Assembly: GCA_949987705.1 (NCBI GenBank)
Contig: OX465284.1
Span: 66,449,470 to 66,513,469 of the forward strand
DNA length: 64,000 nucleotides
Reading direction: 5' to 3'
Origin: Thereva unica
Lineage: Eukaryota; Arthropoda; Insecta; Diptera; Therevidae
The notes under the pieces: generated by a model
Databases searched by the model: none
The model's input: the letters and a program-made list of their open reading frames with translations, nothing else
Told to the model about the DNA's origin: nothing
Shown: positions 43,670 through 56,510 of the stretch, in pieces
Position numbering within the stretch: position 1 is the first letter of the stretch
Layout of the letters: every line of letters begins with the position of its first letter
Program-made: the position numbers and the translations under genes

Positions 43670-43790
43670 TGTCATGGTGCAATGTCTAATAGCAAGCTTA
43701 GCTTGAAGATATAAAAAGGATATGATAGGTTTAGGGTAGCTTGGAGAAGACGTGAGCCTAGTGGTTGAACTCTTGGATGTTGTATGAGTT
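43670..43790 (-). mobile_element. LINE family A 3' scrap
   Basis: Shares CATGTCATGGTGCAATGTCT and ACTCTTGGATGTTGTA with the family A copies at 10130 and 10250, with internal deletion. Confidence 0.6.
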
Positions 43791-43795
43791 TATTT

Positions 43796-44725
43796 TTTTA
43801 ACAGTCGGCTGTGGCTCAGCCCGTCCCGCTAACCGTCGGGGTTAGCTTGAGATAGCGGAGTGTATGTCCAGGCCCGCCACAAAAGGGGCAACTTGGACGG
43901 TTTGCTCTGGGCCTCAGGCCAGAGGGATCCCCGAGAAATACAGCGGTGGTCCACAAAGGTGAAAGATGAAAGGTGCAGCACAATATGCAGACCACTCGAC
44001 GACGAGGTCGCCGAGAGTGGCGACTCAATCAATCCAAGTTCTATTTCCTAGCCGTCGCCCCTCAAAGTTGCCTAGGCGGTGTGACATGGGATTGTGTTGC
44101 TATTCTCGTATGTTCCTGTGCGCGTGTGAAGCATTCGGATGTCGAAGATGATTATTCTTGTGTGTGCTTTTTAATTTGTTGCACCGTCGCCGTCGTCCTT
44201 AGCATGTTTATAGCATAAACCGTGTGGCTACCATCCACATTTGAATTAGTGGCACTCTGTACAACATCCATTCCTCCACCGAATCCCGGAAATGATAGGA
44301 TTGAGGAAAGACAGCAGCAAGGCATCAGAACGGCACTCCCGAGCTAGAGTGGATAGTGATCAGTCACACATTACATGACGCGCACCATTTAAATTTATAT
44401 GTTAATAAATTAATTGTGTACTATACAATCGTGCGTTTCTAATTGATATCGTCACAGTGTTATTGTGTTTGAAGATCTGACGATCACTACAAACCGTTTC
44501 TGTTGTTGTTGTTTGTGATTTGAAAGTGGAATAACAGAAGCGCTGGGATTTATTATTTTTTTGTGAATTTGCTAGAAATAATCCGTCGTCGGGGAAGCAA
44601 CTCTGGATGCTTCCTCTATTGCCGCTACAGGCGGGGCTGAGCCCCTAAAATCGCCACTCCAATCCTCAAGGGGTAAACCTCCACAGCACAGTAAGGGTCC
44701 TAAGAAGGGGAGGAGAAAAAATAGT
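43796..44725 (+). mobile_element. Probable 5' region and ORF1 start of R1/LOA-type LINE
   Basis: GC-richer than its surroundings. At 44582-44725 a frame (VVGEATLDASSIAATGG, then GPKKGRRKN) looks like a LINE ORF1 N terminus. It stops at the A-rich tail of the inverted CR1-like LINE; the matching ORF2 starts at 47654 on the far side. The link between the two is inferred from position and strand. Confidence 0.4.
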
Positions 44726-47630
44726 TTAATAGTTTTAGTTTAATAGTTTAATATATTTTAAAGTACACAAGATATACATCTTTTAGAGTACAAAAAAAAG
44801 GAACAAAATTAAAATTAGGATTAAAATTAAAATTAAAATATAATTAAAATTAAACTTAATAATTGAAAGATAAAAATAATAAAAAAAGAGTAAAAAAAAA
44901 TAATAAAAATTCAAAAATAAGAAAATAGTAAAAATTCCAGAGCAAAAAAAAAAAATAGAAAGAAAGTAGAATTAAAATTAAGATTGAAGTTGGAGTGATA
45001 GAGATAGGAGGGTCATAGATAGTTAGTAAGAAGAAGATAGAAAAAGAAACGCATGTCTTCTGAATGTTGTGGCTGAGCTCATTCTCTGAATGTAGTTTGG
45101 AAGATTATTCCAAATTCTGAGAGTATGCACAAAGAAGGAACGACTACCGATTAGGGAAGAATGAGCAGGAATCAGGAATTTAACGGATCTCAAGGATTGC
45201 AAAGGAAAGAGGAAGTCAGAAAGGTAGCAGGGGCTTTTGGTATAAAAAACCTTATGCAAAAGAAGAAGAGCCATGAGATCGATGAATTGAAAGAGGTCAC
45301 AGCCCAGTAAGGAATTTTGTACTCGCGACACATGATCAGATCTTCTCATATGAAAAATGAACCTAATGCAATCATTAAACGCCACTCTAAGACGCTGACG
45401 GCAAGTTGAGTCGAAAGAAATATATACCAGCGAGCCATAAAGGAAATGAGGAACAACAAGAGATTTAATAAGTTTGGCTCGAATGGGCAAAGATAACAGA
45501 CTGCCATGTAACCATAGTTTACGAAGTGTGCCATAGATCTTAGAGAGCAGCAATGAGACATGATTGCAGCAGGAGAGTTTGGAATTAACAACAATACCCA
45601 GGTTTTTGGCATAGTCAACGATTGGAAGGGGAACATTATTAAGTAGAAGTGGAGAGAAACCATGGGGGGACAGTAAGCGACGACTAAGGAAAATTACTTG
45701 TGATTTAACTGGATTTAATTTAAGAAAATTATTCGAACTCCATTCGTTTATTCGAGATAAGGTGCAATTAAGTTCAGACACACAATTTTCAATTTGATTA
45801 ATAGGACAAGAGGTATATAGCTGGAGATCATCAGCATATAAATGATAAGAGCAGCGACGGATTACAGAAGGAAGATCATTAATATAAAGGGAGAACAGCA
45901 AAGGACCAAGAACCGAACCCTGAAGGACACCTGCAGGCACACTTAGGAAAGAAGAAGTAACATTATTATGCCGAACACATTGAGATCTATTAGAGAGAAG
46001 TGAAGAGAGAAGGCGAACAGAAGAAGAGGAAAAGTGATACCGTTGACTAAGTTTATGAAGGAGATGCGAGTGAACTACAGAGTCGAAGGCTTTGGAGAAG
46101 TCAAGAAGAACTAATATAGCAATGTCACCTCTGTCAAGGGCAGATCGAAGATCAGTTGTAACCTTCAATATAGCAGTTTGACAACTGTGCGATTTGCGGA
46201 AGCCGGATTGGAATTTAGAAAGGAAATTATTAGAATCAAGATATCGCAAGACTTGAGTAGATACAATTTTTTCAAAAACTTTAGCGAGAACGGGTAGAAT
46301 ACTAATAGGGCGAAAGTCTGACGAATTAACGGGGGAGGACTTCTTAGGAATGGGAGTAACTATTGCTTTTTTCCAGATCAAAGGAACTTGGGAGGTAGTC
46401 AAGCAAAAATTAAAAATATGCGTGATAGCATCAACGATTGAAGGGGAGAGGATTTTAAGAAAGCGAGGAGAAATACCATCATAGCCAACGCTATTGGACG
46501 AAATGGAAAGCAAAATGCCAAGTACATCAAGTGAGTCAACACAGTAGAAATTAAAACCAACAAAACTTAGAGAATTGGAAGAAGGAACAAAGGAAGTGGA
46601 AGATAGTGGGAAATTCGGAGGAGATTGAACGAAAGATGCATTGAGTGAATTTACATCAACATCAAATGAGTTAAGCTCAGAGGTATGAATGCCTAGCGAC
46701 CGAAGATTAGACCAAAGTTGCTTAGGGGACAAAGCAGGATCAAGCTTACGTGAGTAAAATTCACGCTTGGCCGATTTGACTTTTCTATTGATTAAGTTAC
46801 GAAGATTTTTGTACTCACTGAGGTAGCTCGGGATCCTAGTTCTGCGATAGCGTCTGTACAAGAACTCACGCTCAGCAATCAATTTGCGGATTTCATAAGA
46901 GAACCAGGGACAGTTAGAAGATTTACAACGTCTTCTCGTAACTAAAGGAACACATTGATTAAATAGGGATTGGATGAAAGAATTCAAAAGATCAACCTTA
47001 GTATCAACACAGGTTGTATTATAGATATCAGCCCAAGGTAAAGACGAAATAATTTCAGAAAGGCGAGTAAGATTGATATTTTTGAAATCCCGGTATGAAA
47101 AGAAGTTAGGCAGGGAGGGAGGGCGAAAGGTAAAACGAAGGGAGAGGAAGAGAATGTCATGATCAAGATAGCTGGGAGGAGAGATTTGGTTGTGTTTTAA
47201 CACTAAATTGGTGGATGTAGCAGAAAGAACATCGAGGAGCGATGGATTATGACAGTTCAAGAAAGTGGGCATTTGATTTAGAATACGAAGATCCAATGAC
47301 CCCAAAAAGTATTTGAGTGTATTCGCACGTTCATTGACCCTCAACAGATCAACGTTAAAATCGCCAGCAACAATTATGTTGTCATAATGACGGGAGAGAC
47401 TAGACACGAGATCGAAGAAATTAGTAGCAACATCAGGAGAAAATACATTAGGTGGGCAGTAAACACTGACAATAACACATTTGTCGTACGGTGATTTTAT
47501 TTCCACTGCAATGAATTCAAATTGTGAGCCAATGGACTGTCCTACTACCTTCGAGGAGAGAGAAGAGGTGACGTATATTGCAACACCACCCCCAGTACGC
47601 CCCACACGATCATTTCGATGCATGCATCCC
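44726..47630 (-). mobile_element. CR1/L2-like LINE, 5'-truncated
   Basis: The 3' end (low coordinates) carries an AT-rich tail with repeated TATTAAACT words, as in CR1-type elements with short tandem-repeat tails. The single long ORF keeps part of the endonuclease and a complete reverse transcriptase. It sits head-to-head against an R1/LOA-type LINE at about 47630. Confidence 0.8.
45023..47630 (-). CDS. LINE ORF2: endonuclease (partial) and reverse transcriptase
   Basis: Uninterrupted for about 870 codons. The AP-endonuclease domain begins mid-way at RNDRVGRTGGGVAIYV and continues with VAGDFNVDLL and a late SYLDHDILFL block; its first half is absent. RT blocks: FRPISILPVLAKVFEK, FQSGFRKSHSCQTAIL, VLLDFSKAFDSVVH, AGVLQGSVLGPLLFSLYIND and the catalytic HLYADDLQLY. 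The end has the usual RIWNNLP motif. Codons beyond about 47630 belong to the neighbouring element, so the first Met at 47686 is not natural. An intact RT suggests recent insertion. Confidence 0.88.
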
Positions 47631-47653
47631 TTCAGGAAATGAGTACTGCTTTC

Positions 47654-50600
47654 AATATGAAGCTTGTCCAGATAAACCTTCATCACGCCAAGGCTGCTTC
47701 TGCAATACTTGAAAAAAGGTTTATCTCGGGCAATTTAGATGTGGCCCTAATCCAAGAGCCATGGGTGTACCGAGGAAGAATATGTGGCCTCGCTACTAAT
47801 GCTGGCAGGTTGATCTACTCCACCGAGCATGACTGCCCTAGAGCAGCACTGCTCATGGGGAAGAGACTAACATGCCTTCCTCTTTCGCAGTTCGTATCCA
47901 GAGATCTGGTCGCGGCTGAGGTAGTGCTACCTGGAGACGTAGGAATGCCCAGGCTCGTTATAGCCTCGGCCTACTTCCTTGGTGAAGAGCCTGCCCCACC
48001 ACCACCAGATGTCAAGAGACTTGTGGAAGACTGCACTAGGAGGAATATTCAGTTAGTGATTGGTTGCGATGCCAACGCGCACCGTAGCACCAATACTAAT
48101 TCTAGGGGCGATTACCTCCTTGATTTCATTACTACCTACAATTTACAGGCTATGAACAAGGGGCACGAGCCTACCTTTTCTAATGTGATTAGGCAAGAGG
48201 TAATTGATCTGACTCTTGCTAGCACATTTGTCAGTTCCAGAATACTAAACTGGCACGTCTCTGGCACGGTTTAACCTGAGAGCTTCTGCAATATCCTCGG
48301 AAGCATTTAGGATTCCACGGCAGACTGACTGGGACGCTTATCGCACAGCTCTCAGTTTAGGAACCAGCCATATGGATACTAATCTCATTACTGAGGCCGA
48401 TCTCGACCTTGTCTCTACCAATCTGCAGGAAACGATCATCGCAGCCTTCGAGAGCAGCTGCCCTGCGAAACCTCGAAGCACTAACCGAAAGGTTTCATGG
48501 TGGAACAATGATCTCTGCAAGCAAAGGAGAGAAGTCAGAAAATTATTTAATAGGGCTAAAGTCCCGGGCAACTGGGACCCCTACAAGAAAGCCCTTACCA
48601 ATTACAATAAAGATTTGAGAAGATCCAAACGAAGGTCATGGAAAGGCTTCTGCGAAGAAATAGACAAACTTCCAGCCTCCACAAGGTTACACAAAGTTCT
48701 GTATAAGGATCACTCTAATGGCATTGTCTCTCTCAAGACCTCTGAAGAGTCCTTTACGGAGAACACCAGATACCATGGAGCTATTAATGAGCACTCATTT
48801 CCCTGGCTCTCAGGTAATTAACTTTGGATTGGCCTCTGAACCTAACATTGAATCGGAGGTAGTACTTGCCCATCGGTCCTATAATAGGAACAAAGGCCTG
48901 GCAAACAGGATTTTCACTGCCGGTAAGATTGAGTGGGCCATTGGCACCTTCAGTCCCTTCAAGGCTGCTGGAAAGGACCACATCTTCCCAGCTCTCCTTC
49001 AGAGAGGCTTGGAAGAGATCTTACCGGTCCTGCTACCACTTTTTCGGGGTAGCTTTGCGCTGGCCTACATTCCGAGGTGTTGGACAGAGGCTAGGGTAGT
49101 CTTTATCCCTAAATCGGGGAGAAGATCAAATAGAGAAGCAAAATCCTATCGACCCATCAGCCTCTCTTCCTTTCTTCTGAAAACAATGGAGAAAGTTTTA
49201 GACAGTCATATTAGAGAGGGTCTTGCAGCGAGCCCACTTCACTGTCTGCAATTTGCCTACCGGCCAGGCAGATCTACAGAGACTGCCATTCATGTGCTAG
49301 TGAGAGATATTGAGAAGTCCCCCAGGGCCAAGGAAATCTCTCTCTGCGCCTTTGCAGACATTGAGGGTGCGTTTGACAACGTTACCTTCGACGCGATCAA
49401 TGAAGCAGCAGTAAAAAAAGGCATTCTTCGCCCCACTGCGAGATGGATCACGTCGCTTCTCAGCAGCAGATTGATAACTGCTGAGATGAATGGTGAATCG
49501 ATTACGGTAATTGCTGCTAAAGGCTGTCCTCAAGGGGCGTTCTATCACCCCTCCTATGGTCAATCGTGATCGACGAACTTCTTGCCGACCTGAATGGACC
49601 GTGGATTTAAAACACAGGCCCATGCTGACGATATCGTCATAACGGTTAGCGGCGGTCATGATAGCACCGTTTCAGACCTCATGCAAGCCGCTTTGTCACA
49701 TGTGCATAGCTGGTGCCGTAGCAAGAATCTGGGTATTAACCCACAAAAAACTGTCATCGTACCGTTTACTAATAGAAGGAAGCTAAATTTAAAAGCTCCC
49801 TCTGTGGACGGCAAAGAAATAGGTTTCTCAAAGGAGGCTAAATATCTAGGCATAATCCTGGATCAAAAGCTCTCCTGAAAATCTCAAATTGAGAGAGTAA
49901 CTGCCAAGGCAATTGCATCTCTCCATGTTTGTCGCCAATTCGTAGGAAAAACCTGGGGTCTTAAACCTAGGTTATTTGGCTATATACTACGGTCGTAAGG
50001 CCCATGATCACATATGCATCCATCGCATGGTGGGCTAAGACCAAACAAAAGGGTGCTATGATTAAGCTGGCCAGGGTGCAAAGACTGGCCTGTCTTGGTA
50101 TCACAGGGGCCAAAAGCACCTGTCCGACTGTGGCTATGGAGGCTCTACTGAACCTACTGCTACACCTGGTGGTGAAAAAAGAGGCCCTGGCAGGGGCACT
50201 GCGTCTACGGGAGCTATTCTCCTTTAAGCCAGGAGACCTGCTGGATCATTTATCGATCCTCAAGGAGCTGAACTTGGAGCCAATGATATCTTTGTCCGAT
50301 ACCATTCCTGCTACTCTTGACTTTGACAAACCGTTTATGACGATTATTCGTAGTAGGTCAGAGTGGCAACATGGCAGGCCTCTCTTTAGAGGAAGCACGG
50401 CCTTTTGGTATACAGATTGTTCCAAAACCGATAAAGGGGTAGGGCTGGGTGTTTATGGCCCAAGGAGCAAAATATCCATGGCTCTGGGCACTACCCCCAC
50501 TGTTTTTCAGGCTGAGGTACTCGCCATCCAGGTGTGTGCTCAGACTTGTATTAATAGAGCTCCAAATAGCTCTAACATTGTTATTTTCTCGGATAATCAA

Positions 50601-51220
50601 GCTGCACTGCTGGCCATTAAATCGCACAGAGTGTCATCAAAGACTGTCCTGGATTGTCTTCAATCCCTGAAATTCCTCAGCAGGAACAATAGTGTCACGC
50701 TGATGTGGATTCCGGGCCACGAAGGTCACTTTGGTAATGAGATTGCCGATAGCCTGGCTAGAGCAGGCGCAAACTCATTACCTATTGGTCCGGAACCTTT
50801 CTGTAGCTTAGCAAGCTGCCACGTAAAAATGGCCTTAAAGAATTGGGTTGACCAGATGTTTCTTCAAAGCTGGTCTAGGACCCAGGATGCTCGTCAAGCT
50901 AAAAGATTCATCCAAATCGATAAAGCTAAGGCGGGCAAAACTTTTAAATCTCAAGAGGTGGGAGCTAAAAATAATAACAGAGCTCCTGACGGGCCACTGT
51001 TCGCTTAATTATCACCTAAACAAAATAGGACTGGACTGGCTGTCGATTCTGCGGGACAGCTCCCGAAACCGCGGAGCACTTGATGTGCGACTGTGAGGCT
51101 ACAGCGAGGAAAAGACTGAGCCTTCTCCATCGTGATTTCCCTACTCCCAGGGAGATTTGGGACAGCAACCCTAAATCAGTTTTAGGCTACCTAAGAAGCC
51201 TTAACCTTGATGGTTTTTAA
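47654..51220 (+). pseudogene. R1/LOA-type LINE ORF2 with RNase H
   Basis: The endonuclease opens at its natural start (MKLVQINLHHAKAASAIL, then ALIQEPWVYRG and VIGCDANAHRS). RT blocks: AAGKDHIFPALLQ, YRPISLSSFLLKTMEK, LQFAYRPGRSTETAIH, ADIEGAFDNV and AHADDIVITV. RNase H: YTDCSKTDKGVGLG, QAEVLAIQ, FSDNQAALLAI and WIPGHEGHFGNEIAD. The C-terminal Cys motif runs near 51040-51110. Frame breaks occur near 48270, 48820, 49560 and 49870 and before the Cys motif, so the gene is dead. A short 3' UTR follows. Confidence 0.88.
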
Positions 51221-51319
51221 AGAAGGGGATGGCACAATAGACCAAACAAAATAGGTCGCAGTGCCCGCTAAAGCGCCCCTCAACAAGAATAATAGAATCC
51301 TGGAGGGGCCACCAAACAT

Positions 51320-51650
51320 GGCCGTATTTGGTTTCTCGAGTCGATGGATCGATTCGTCAAAAAAAGCTTCTCGATTTTCTTTAAGTTTCATATTTGGTTT
51401 CACGACCAAATCGACAGCTAAGCGCAGCCATACAAAACCATCAAATTGGGTGGTATTACTCCAAGGCAGCAAATCACGTATATTTAATTAAAATAGAAAT
51501 TGTTAAAAGTTTATTGCATGCATAAATTGAGCTTTTTAATAATCGTCAAACGTCTTTATCGACACGTAAAGAGACGATATCGTGTCGCCAAATGCCAATT
51601 TTTATTTATCGACAGACGACAATGTCGACTCGAGAAACCAAATACGGCCC
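51320..51650. mobile_element. MITE family D, copy 2
   Basis: Inverted ends GGCCGTATTTGGTTTCTCGA and GACTCGAGAAACCAAATACG, with GGCC after the latter. Matches 22019-22353. CCAGG follows its right end, but the left flank differs (AACAT). Confidence 0.82.
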
Positions 51651-53932
51651 CAGGCCACGAAGGGTGATGTGGGGAGCCTGGTTATGACTCCGAAAACAAG
51701 TAATTCCGCTATCCAGCCAACAAAGGCTGTGACGCAGGCAGTACCAAACTACCAAACTAGCAGGCGAACGAGGTGAAGAACAGACCTAAGCGGAGCTTTG
51801 GCACCCGATTATTGACCCATTAAGCTGGCGGGTTGCCTTATTAGGGCTATCTCTGAGGATATACATTTTTTGCTCCCACTCATCTTTGAAGAAATTTGAT
51901 ATTTCATTTATAAAGATGTTTTTAAGGGCTGTTCCAATTGTTGGGTATTCTCGAATAATGCTGCAGTTCAATGACTATTTTGACTGGGTAAAAAAACGGT
52001 GTACCTACACGTAAATTTTAAGTCTGACTGTAACATGATGTGATCTATTTAGCCCTATCGGTATCAATTTATACGAGAATTGCTTCATCAATGCAACACA
52101 TGCACTTGGTGGTGGTGCAAGGGTTGGAGAGGGGGGGTAGGAGGGGAAATGTATCCGCCACTAAGTAAATTTGGCCAAACAAGTGACCGTCATTACCCAT
52201 ACCCATCGCAGATGATGTCATTTTTCAATGGCTCTTAGCCGTATACCAAAGATTCACATGCACATGCTTATTAGCGACATTTTGCACTTCTTTTATATGG
52301 AAGAAATCGTCACATGGCGCATTGCTTCATTTATCTTCATACAAAGATGACGAAAATCTGCATATGCAGCTTTGGTATATGGCCCGGCTTATTCCCGAAT
52401 CCGACCCTTCAGTTTCACTCCACTTTTGTTTTATGATTATTGGTTTCTGAAGGTTCCATTGTTTTGCATGCTTCATTGATAGGCTGAGTAAATAGAATTT
52501 TAATATAAAAACTACCATTATAGTTCCATTTTCTTTTATTTTTGAATTACATAAATTAATATAATCTCTGCTATTTTTATGATATCAAAAAGAATATGTT
52601 CTTTGCATTTCATATATATATACTTTTTTTCTCTTTTAAAAAAATTTACATAATTAAAATCTACTATTTATTCTTTTATAATTTATTTCGCAATAATGTT
52701 AAGTATAAACAAATTCATTACTTAAAAAACGGTCAAATGAAATCCTACGTAATAAACTACACGCGAAACGAAATTCTGACGAAAATACAAAAAAAAATGT
52801 TAATGTTAATTAAAAATCGGTGGCTAAAAATAATAATGTGTTAAAATCATATAAATATATATCTTAATGAAATTCCAAAAGAGCTAGTACTATAAATTAA
52901 TAAAATAACGGGCCATGGAAACTGTTCTAGTTAAGAAAGAAAGATGGTAGTTGTACTTATTATATTGTTTTTATATCTTCACAGCACTAATCATCCTTAC
53001 ACTGAAATTATTACAAAATGCTGAATAACAACGAACCTTTGCTTAGTAAATTTATTTTCATTTTTCTGAACACAAATGTTTTTAAATAAAATCGGTAATA
53101 TCTAACCAAAAGTGAATCTGATCCTGATACAATAACAAATTTTAATAACTTTATTCGTTTTTTAACAAATTCTATTAGCAACAAAACAATGTTTTAATTA
53201 GCGTAGTTTACTTGCCTCTAAACTTGGTCACTCTCAATTTTCCACAATGGAAAACTATAAATGATTGCAATTCTATTGTACGTATCCAAACAAATTGAGC
53301 TTCTTATTTTTGGCAGTTGTTATTAACAATAATAAGTGACCACCATATTTATAATTGAATTGAATTTACCCAATTAAAAGTGTTGAATTCAAGAAAACTA
53401 TTTAAATATTAAATTTGGTATTCAATATTTTGTTACATTTCTTTTTTTGTTTTGCAAATTAAAAGCTTCTAGAAAGAAAGTGATGATTATTTAAAATATA
53501 TTTTTTTTTCTGTGTCTTATGATTATTATTACTTTTTTTGTTTTTAATTAGGTATCGAATAACCTTAAGCTTTTTCACTCATTAAAATGTTTCCTGTTTG
53601 TTTTTTATGCTCACTATAAAACAGTGTCCGAAATAAATCCACACACGGTGGGAGTTTCCTAATGCTTTATTTTGCTAAAATTTAAATGTATTCTTTTCCT
53701 ATTTTATTAAACAATATCTTTTTTTATGTTAAAGTTTTCCTTTGTTTAAAAAATCATTTTTTGTTTACATCACAACTTAATAACTTATCAATTATTATAT
53801 ATATATATATATGTTAATCCTTAAATAAAAATGCAGTTTGTTTTCTATTTATTATCGATTTCTGAGTGTGTTTTAATGTCGGTTAATTTTTTCTTTTGCT
53901 TGTTTTTCTTTCTGCTTTTTGTTTGTTTAAAA
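51651..53932. other. Long stretch without recognised genes
   Basis: 51655-51780 has a short frame (VMTPKTSNSAIQPTKAV) that may be a LINE ORF1 scrap. The rest is strongly AT-rich, with an (AT)n run near 53798. 52500-53932 may be the 3' UTR or downstream flank of the minus-strand gene ending at 53933, which I infer only from its position. Confidence 0.4.
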
Positions 53933-54253
53933 TTACATCCGTGACCCTTTCTGCTGTAAAACTTTAGCTCGATCATTTGATTCTTGTTCTCGCCCCACTT
54001 GTGGACTGTGGCATTCTTTTGAAACAACGCATAAAAATTCTGCATTTTCTTCAGAGCCATAGTTGTATTGTGTGCCAATATTAACAAGTTGCTCAAAGCG
54101 CCATCCGTCTGACATAGTGGATACCATCTAGCAATTAATAACTAATATAATAAAAGAGAATCAACTAATGTGAAGCAAATCATCTACCTGTGTTAATTCA
54201 TTTTCTTGACATTGTAGAACTCTATAGACTCGTTTCTTATCCAATATCGGCCT
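53933..54253 (-). CDS. Unrecognised host gene, last two coding exons
   Basis: Penultimate exon 54253-54188 (22 codons, [12 protein letters not shown] then QCQENELTQ) and last exon 54127-53933 (64 codons plus stop) are joined by a 60-bp GT-AG intron, phase 0. The last exon encodes [35 protein letters not shown] and ends QQKGSRM. The amino-acid mix is that of a soluble, conserved-looking host protein and not of a transposon. I do not recognise the family. Upstream exons should lie above 54260 on this strand; none was found in the window, so they may be beyond 64000 or hidden in the LINE-rich stretch. Confidence 0.65.
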
Positions 54254-54639
54254 CTGAAATGAATAATTAAAAAATTACATCATGCTTTGTTTAAGGAGAC
54301 GTTCATCATGAAATCGTTAAATTAGACGATCCATCATTTCGTTTATTATCCCCATGAACAAACTGGTTTTATAGACAAGTGATCATAGGCAAGTGCGTGT
54401 TTTTTCCACACTTTTGCCTTGGAAAATTTGTGAGATTCACAGTCACACTAACAAATCAAACTATCATACTCGGGCTTCTACGAGAACTAGGAGGAATTCT
54501 CCATGTTCTGCGCGTTTACTGCACGGCATCACAATCATTACACAAAAAAGCCATAGACAAGGGGTCGTAGGGAGGGCACTCTTACCTACAGCTGACCTGG
54601 GCACAACTCAGATTACTCTATAACGTATAAGTTCAATAA

Positions 54640-55330
54640 CAATTAATTAAACTGTAAACGAATGATCATTGAAAACAAATGAAGTTGGAGTTGAAGTTGG
54701 TTTACTCGTTTTTGCAGTATGTCAAGGGTATAACGGTTTTTGGCGGGGGTTTCTACCATACAAAGTGTCTGTCAATGGAGGACGTGTGTGGTTGCGCAGA
54801 GATTTAGCCAAAGATGAGGCAAGTTTTTTTTAGAATCATAGGTGGAATATTATTAGTGCCAGTGGATTTGTTGCAATCAAACTTTTTGAGGTACCTATCC
54901 ATTTCACGCGTTCTGAAGAAAACTCTGTCCATTGAGTGAAAGGAACACTCCACGATTGGGCGTCGCATCGCAATATCGGGGAAGGAAGAATTTGAGACGG
55001 ATAGAGATGCAAGTAGCTCGGCCTTTGATTTGCTTTCTGTTAGCACCTCGCACGTTGTGAATGAATGCAGGGGTTATTGATGAATTGAAACTTTTCCTGA
55101 TGGCAAAAGCACCAGAGGACTCTTAATCTGTCATCGAATAATGCTTTGATTTTGCTGATTGTGGAATTACAAAAGTTCCTTAACCTGATGTACTCACTTC
55201 GAAAAGATTCACTCGGCGAATGTTTGTACTCACTGCAGGTTTTAATTGCGTTCATACACTTCCAATTAATACAGCGGAATGAGGGATCAGTAAGCAGCTT
55301 GGAATGAGCGGATCAGCCCCAGTAAGTTGA
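54640..55330 (-). mobile_element. LINE family A fragment (copy 4)
   Basis: Minus-strand frames match family A upstream of the RT core: SEYKHSPSESFRSEYIRLRN near 55200, a SMDRVFFRTREMDRYLKKFD segment near 54910 and CNKSTGTNNIPPMIL near 54850. It is frameshifted and truncated before the catalytic box. Confidence 0.7.
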
Positions 55331-55508
55331 TCTTCCCTAATGCCAAACAGTACTCTTAGCAGCTGGCTTGGTTGGGGTAGAAGATTGATATGAGAAATTA
55401 GAACTGACTAGACTGTGGTCCCAGTTGCCTAGAAGCGGAGATAAGAAAAAAATCAAGGAAGCGGGTTCCTTTGTCTGCCGTCAGGAACAGGAGTAGGACC
55501 ATTGATCT

Positions 55509-56510
55509 GTGGTGACCGCGTACAAACCTATCAAGTTTTACGCAAAGTCACACAACAGCTTCTTGATTGATTCGGGCGCGGACGTCTCAATTGTTCTCAC
55601 AAAGGTGTTTCCGACCCACAACGGAAGTCCAAACGTCCTTCTGCACGCGGCCAACGGATCACTGATGATAACTTTCGGCTCAAAGTTATTCGAGCCCCTC
55701 GCGACTAGGCTTACACCGACGATATGTTCGCTACTTTATAATAACCGACACCATTAACGCCATTATCGGGGCAGACTTCTTTGTCCGTCGATTTCAAAAA
55801 TCGGCATTTAGTCGACTGCCACACGAATTTTTGAATCAACATGTGCGCTACAGTCGACTACCACTCCGAATCAACTCCAACTCCATGGCAAATTACCGGC
55901 ATATACTGTTAACGAAGTACTCTTCATTAACAAAACCGCCCAATTTTACCCTTCCAGTTAAACACATAATGCAACACCAAATGGATGAATTCGACACATT
56001 GTGACTAATGGACAATCACCTTTCGTCACCGGTCGGCGATTCCATCTGGAGAAACCGAAAGTGGCGAAGTTAGAATTTGACCATATGAACCATACTGGAG
56101 ATTTGTCGACCTTCGTCGTCCTCCGGGACTCACATGATTGGAGGCCATGCGGAGACTACCGTCGGCTTAATCCTGTTACTGGGTCGTATAGATATCCGAT
56201 CCCGCACATACAGAATTTCTCTGGGCATGTAATCCCATACCAATCGCCCTAGAAGAGCTTAATGAGCTTAACCTATGCCATTCGACTTGCCAAATGCAGC
56301 ACAAACTTTCCAAAGGTCCATAAACAAAGTTACGAAAGACCTCGACTTCGTTTATGTATACTATATATTTATATTTATGTATATTATATATTTATATATA
56401 TTTATCGCCAGTAATCCCGGGGATGAGGATACCGTTCATCTCGAAAAGCTCTTTAAACGCCTCGATAGCTTCGGTTAAGTCATCAAGCTAGAGAAATGCG
56501 TTTTTGTTCT
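55509..56510 (+). pseudogene. Gypsy-type Pol relic (second family)
   Basis: The protease active site FLIDSGADVSIV is at 55559-55594. RT remnants follow: [46 protein letters not shown] (56275 onward) and DLDFVYVY. Directly after, where the YIDD catalytic motif is expected, lies an AT-rich TATTTATAT microsatellite. Then LEKLFKRLDSFG continues. The order matches insect gypsy elements different from the one at 32-39 kb. LTRs were not found. Confidence 0.75.

Noticed and set aside
43796..44220. Overlapping plus and minus ORFs of 60-80 codons
   Set aside because: GC-richer stretch gives chance ORFs in several frames; no motif supports a protein. More likely LINE 5' sequence.
53790..53815. AT dinucleotide run as a functional element
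   Set aside because: Ordinary microsatellite in AT-rich DNA.
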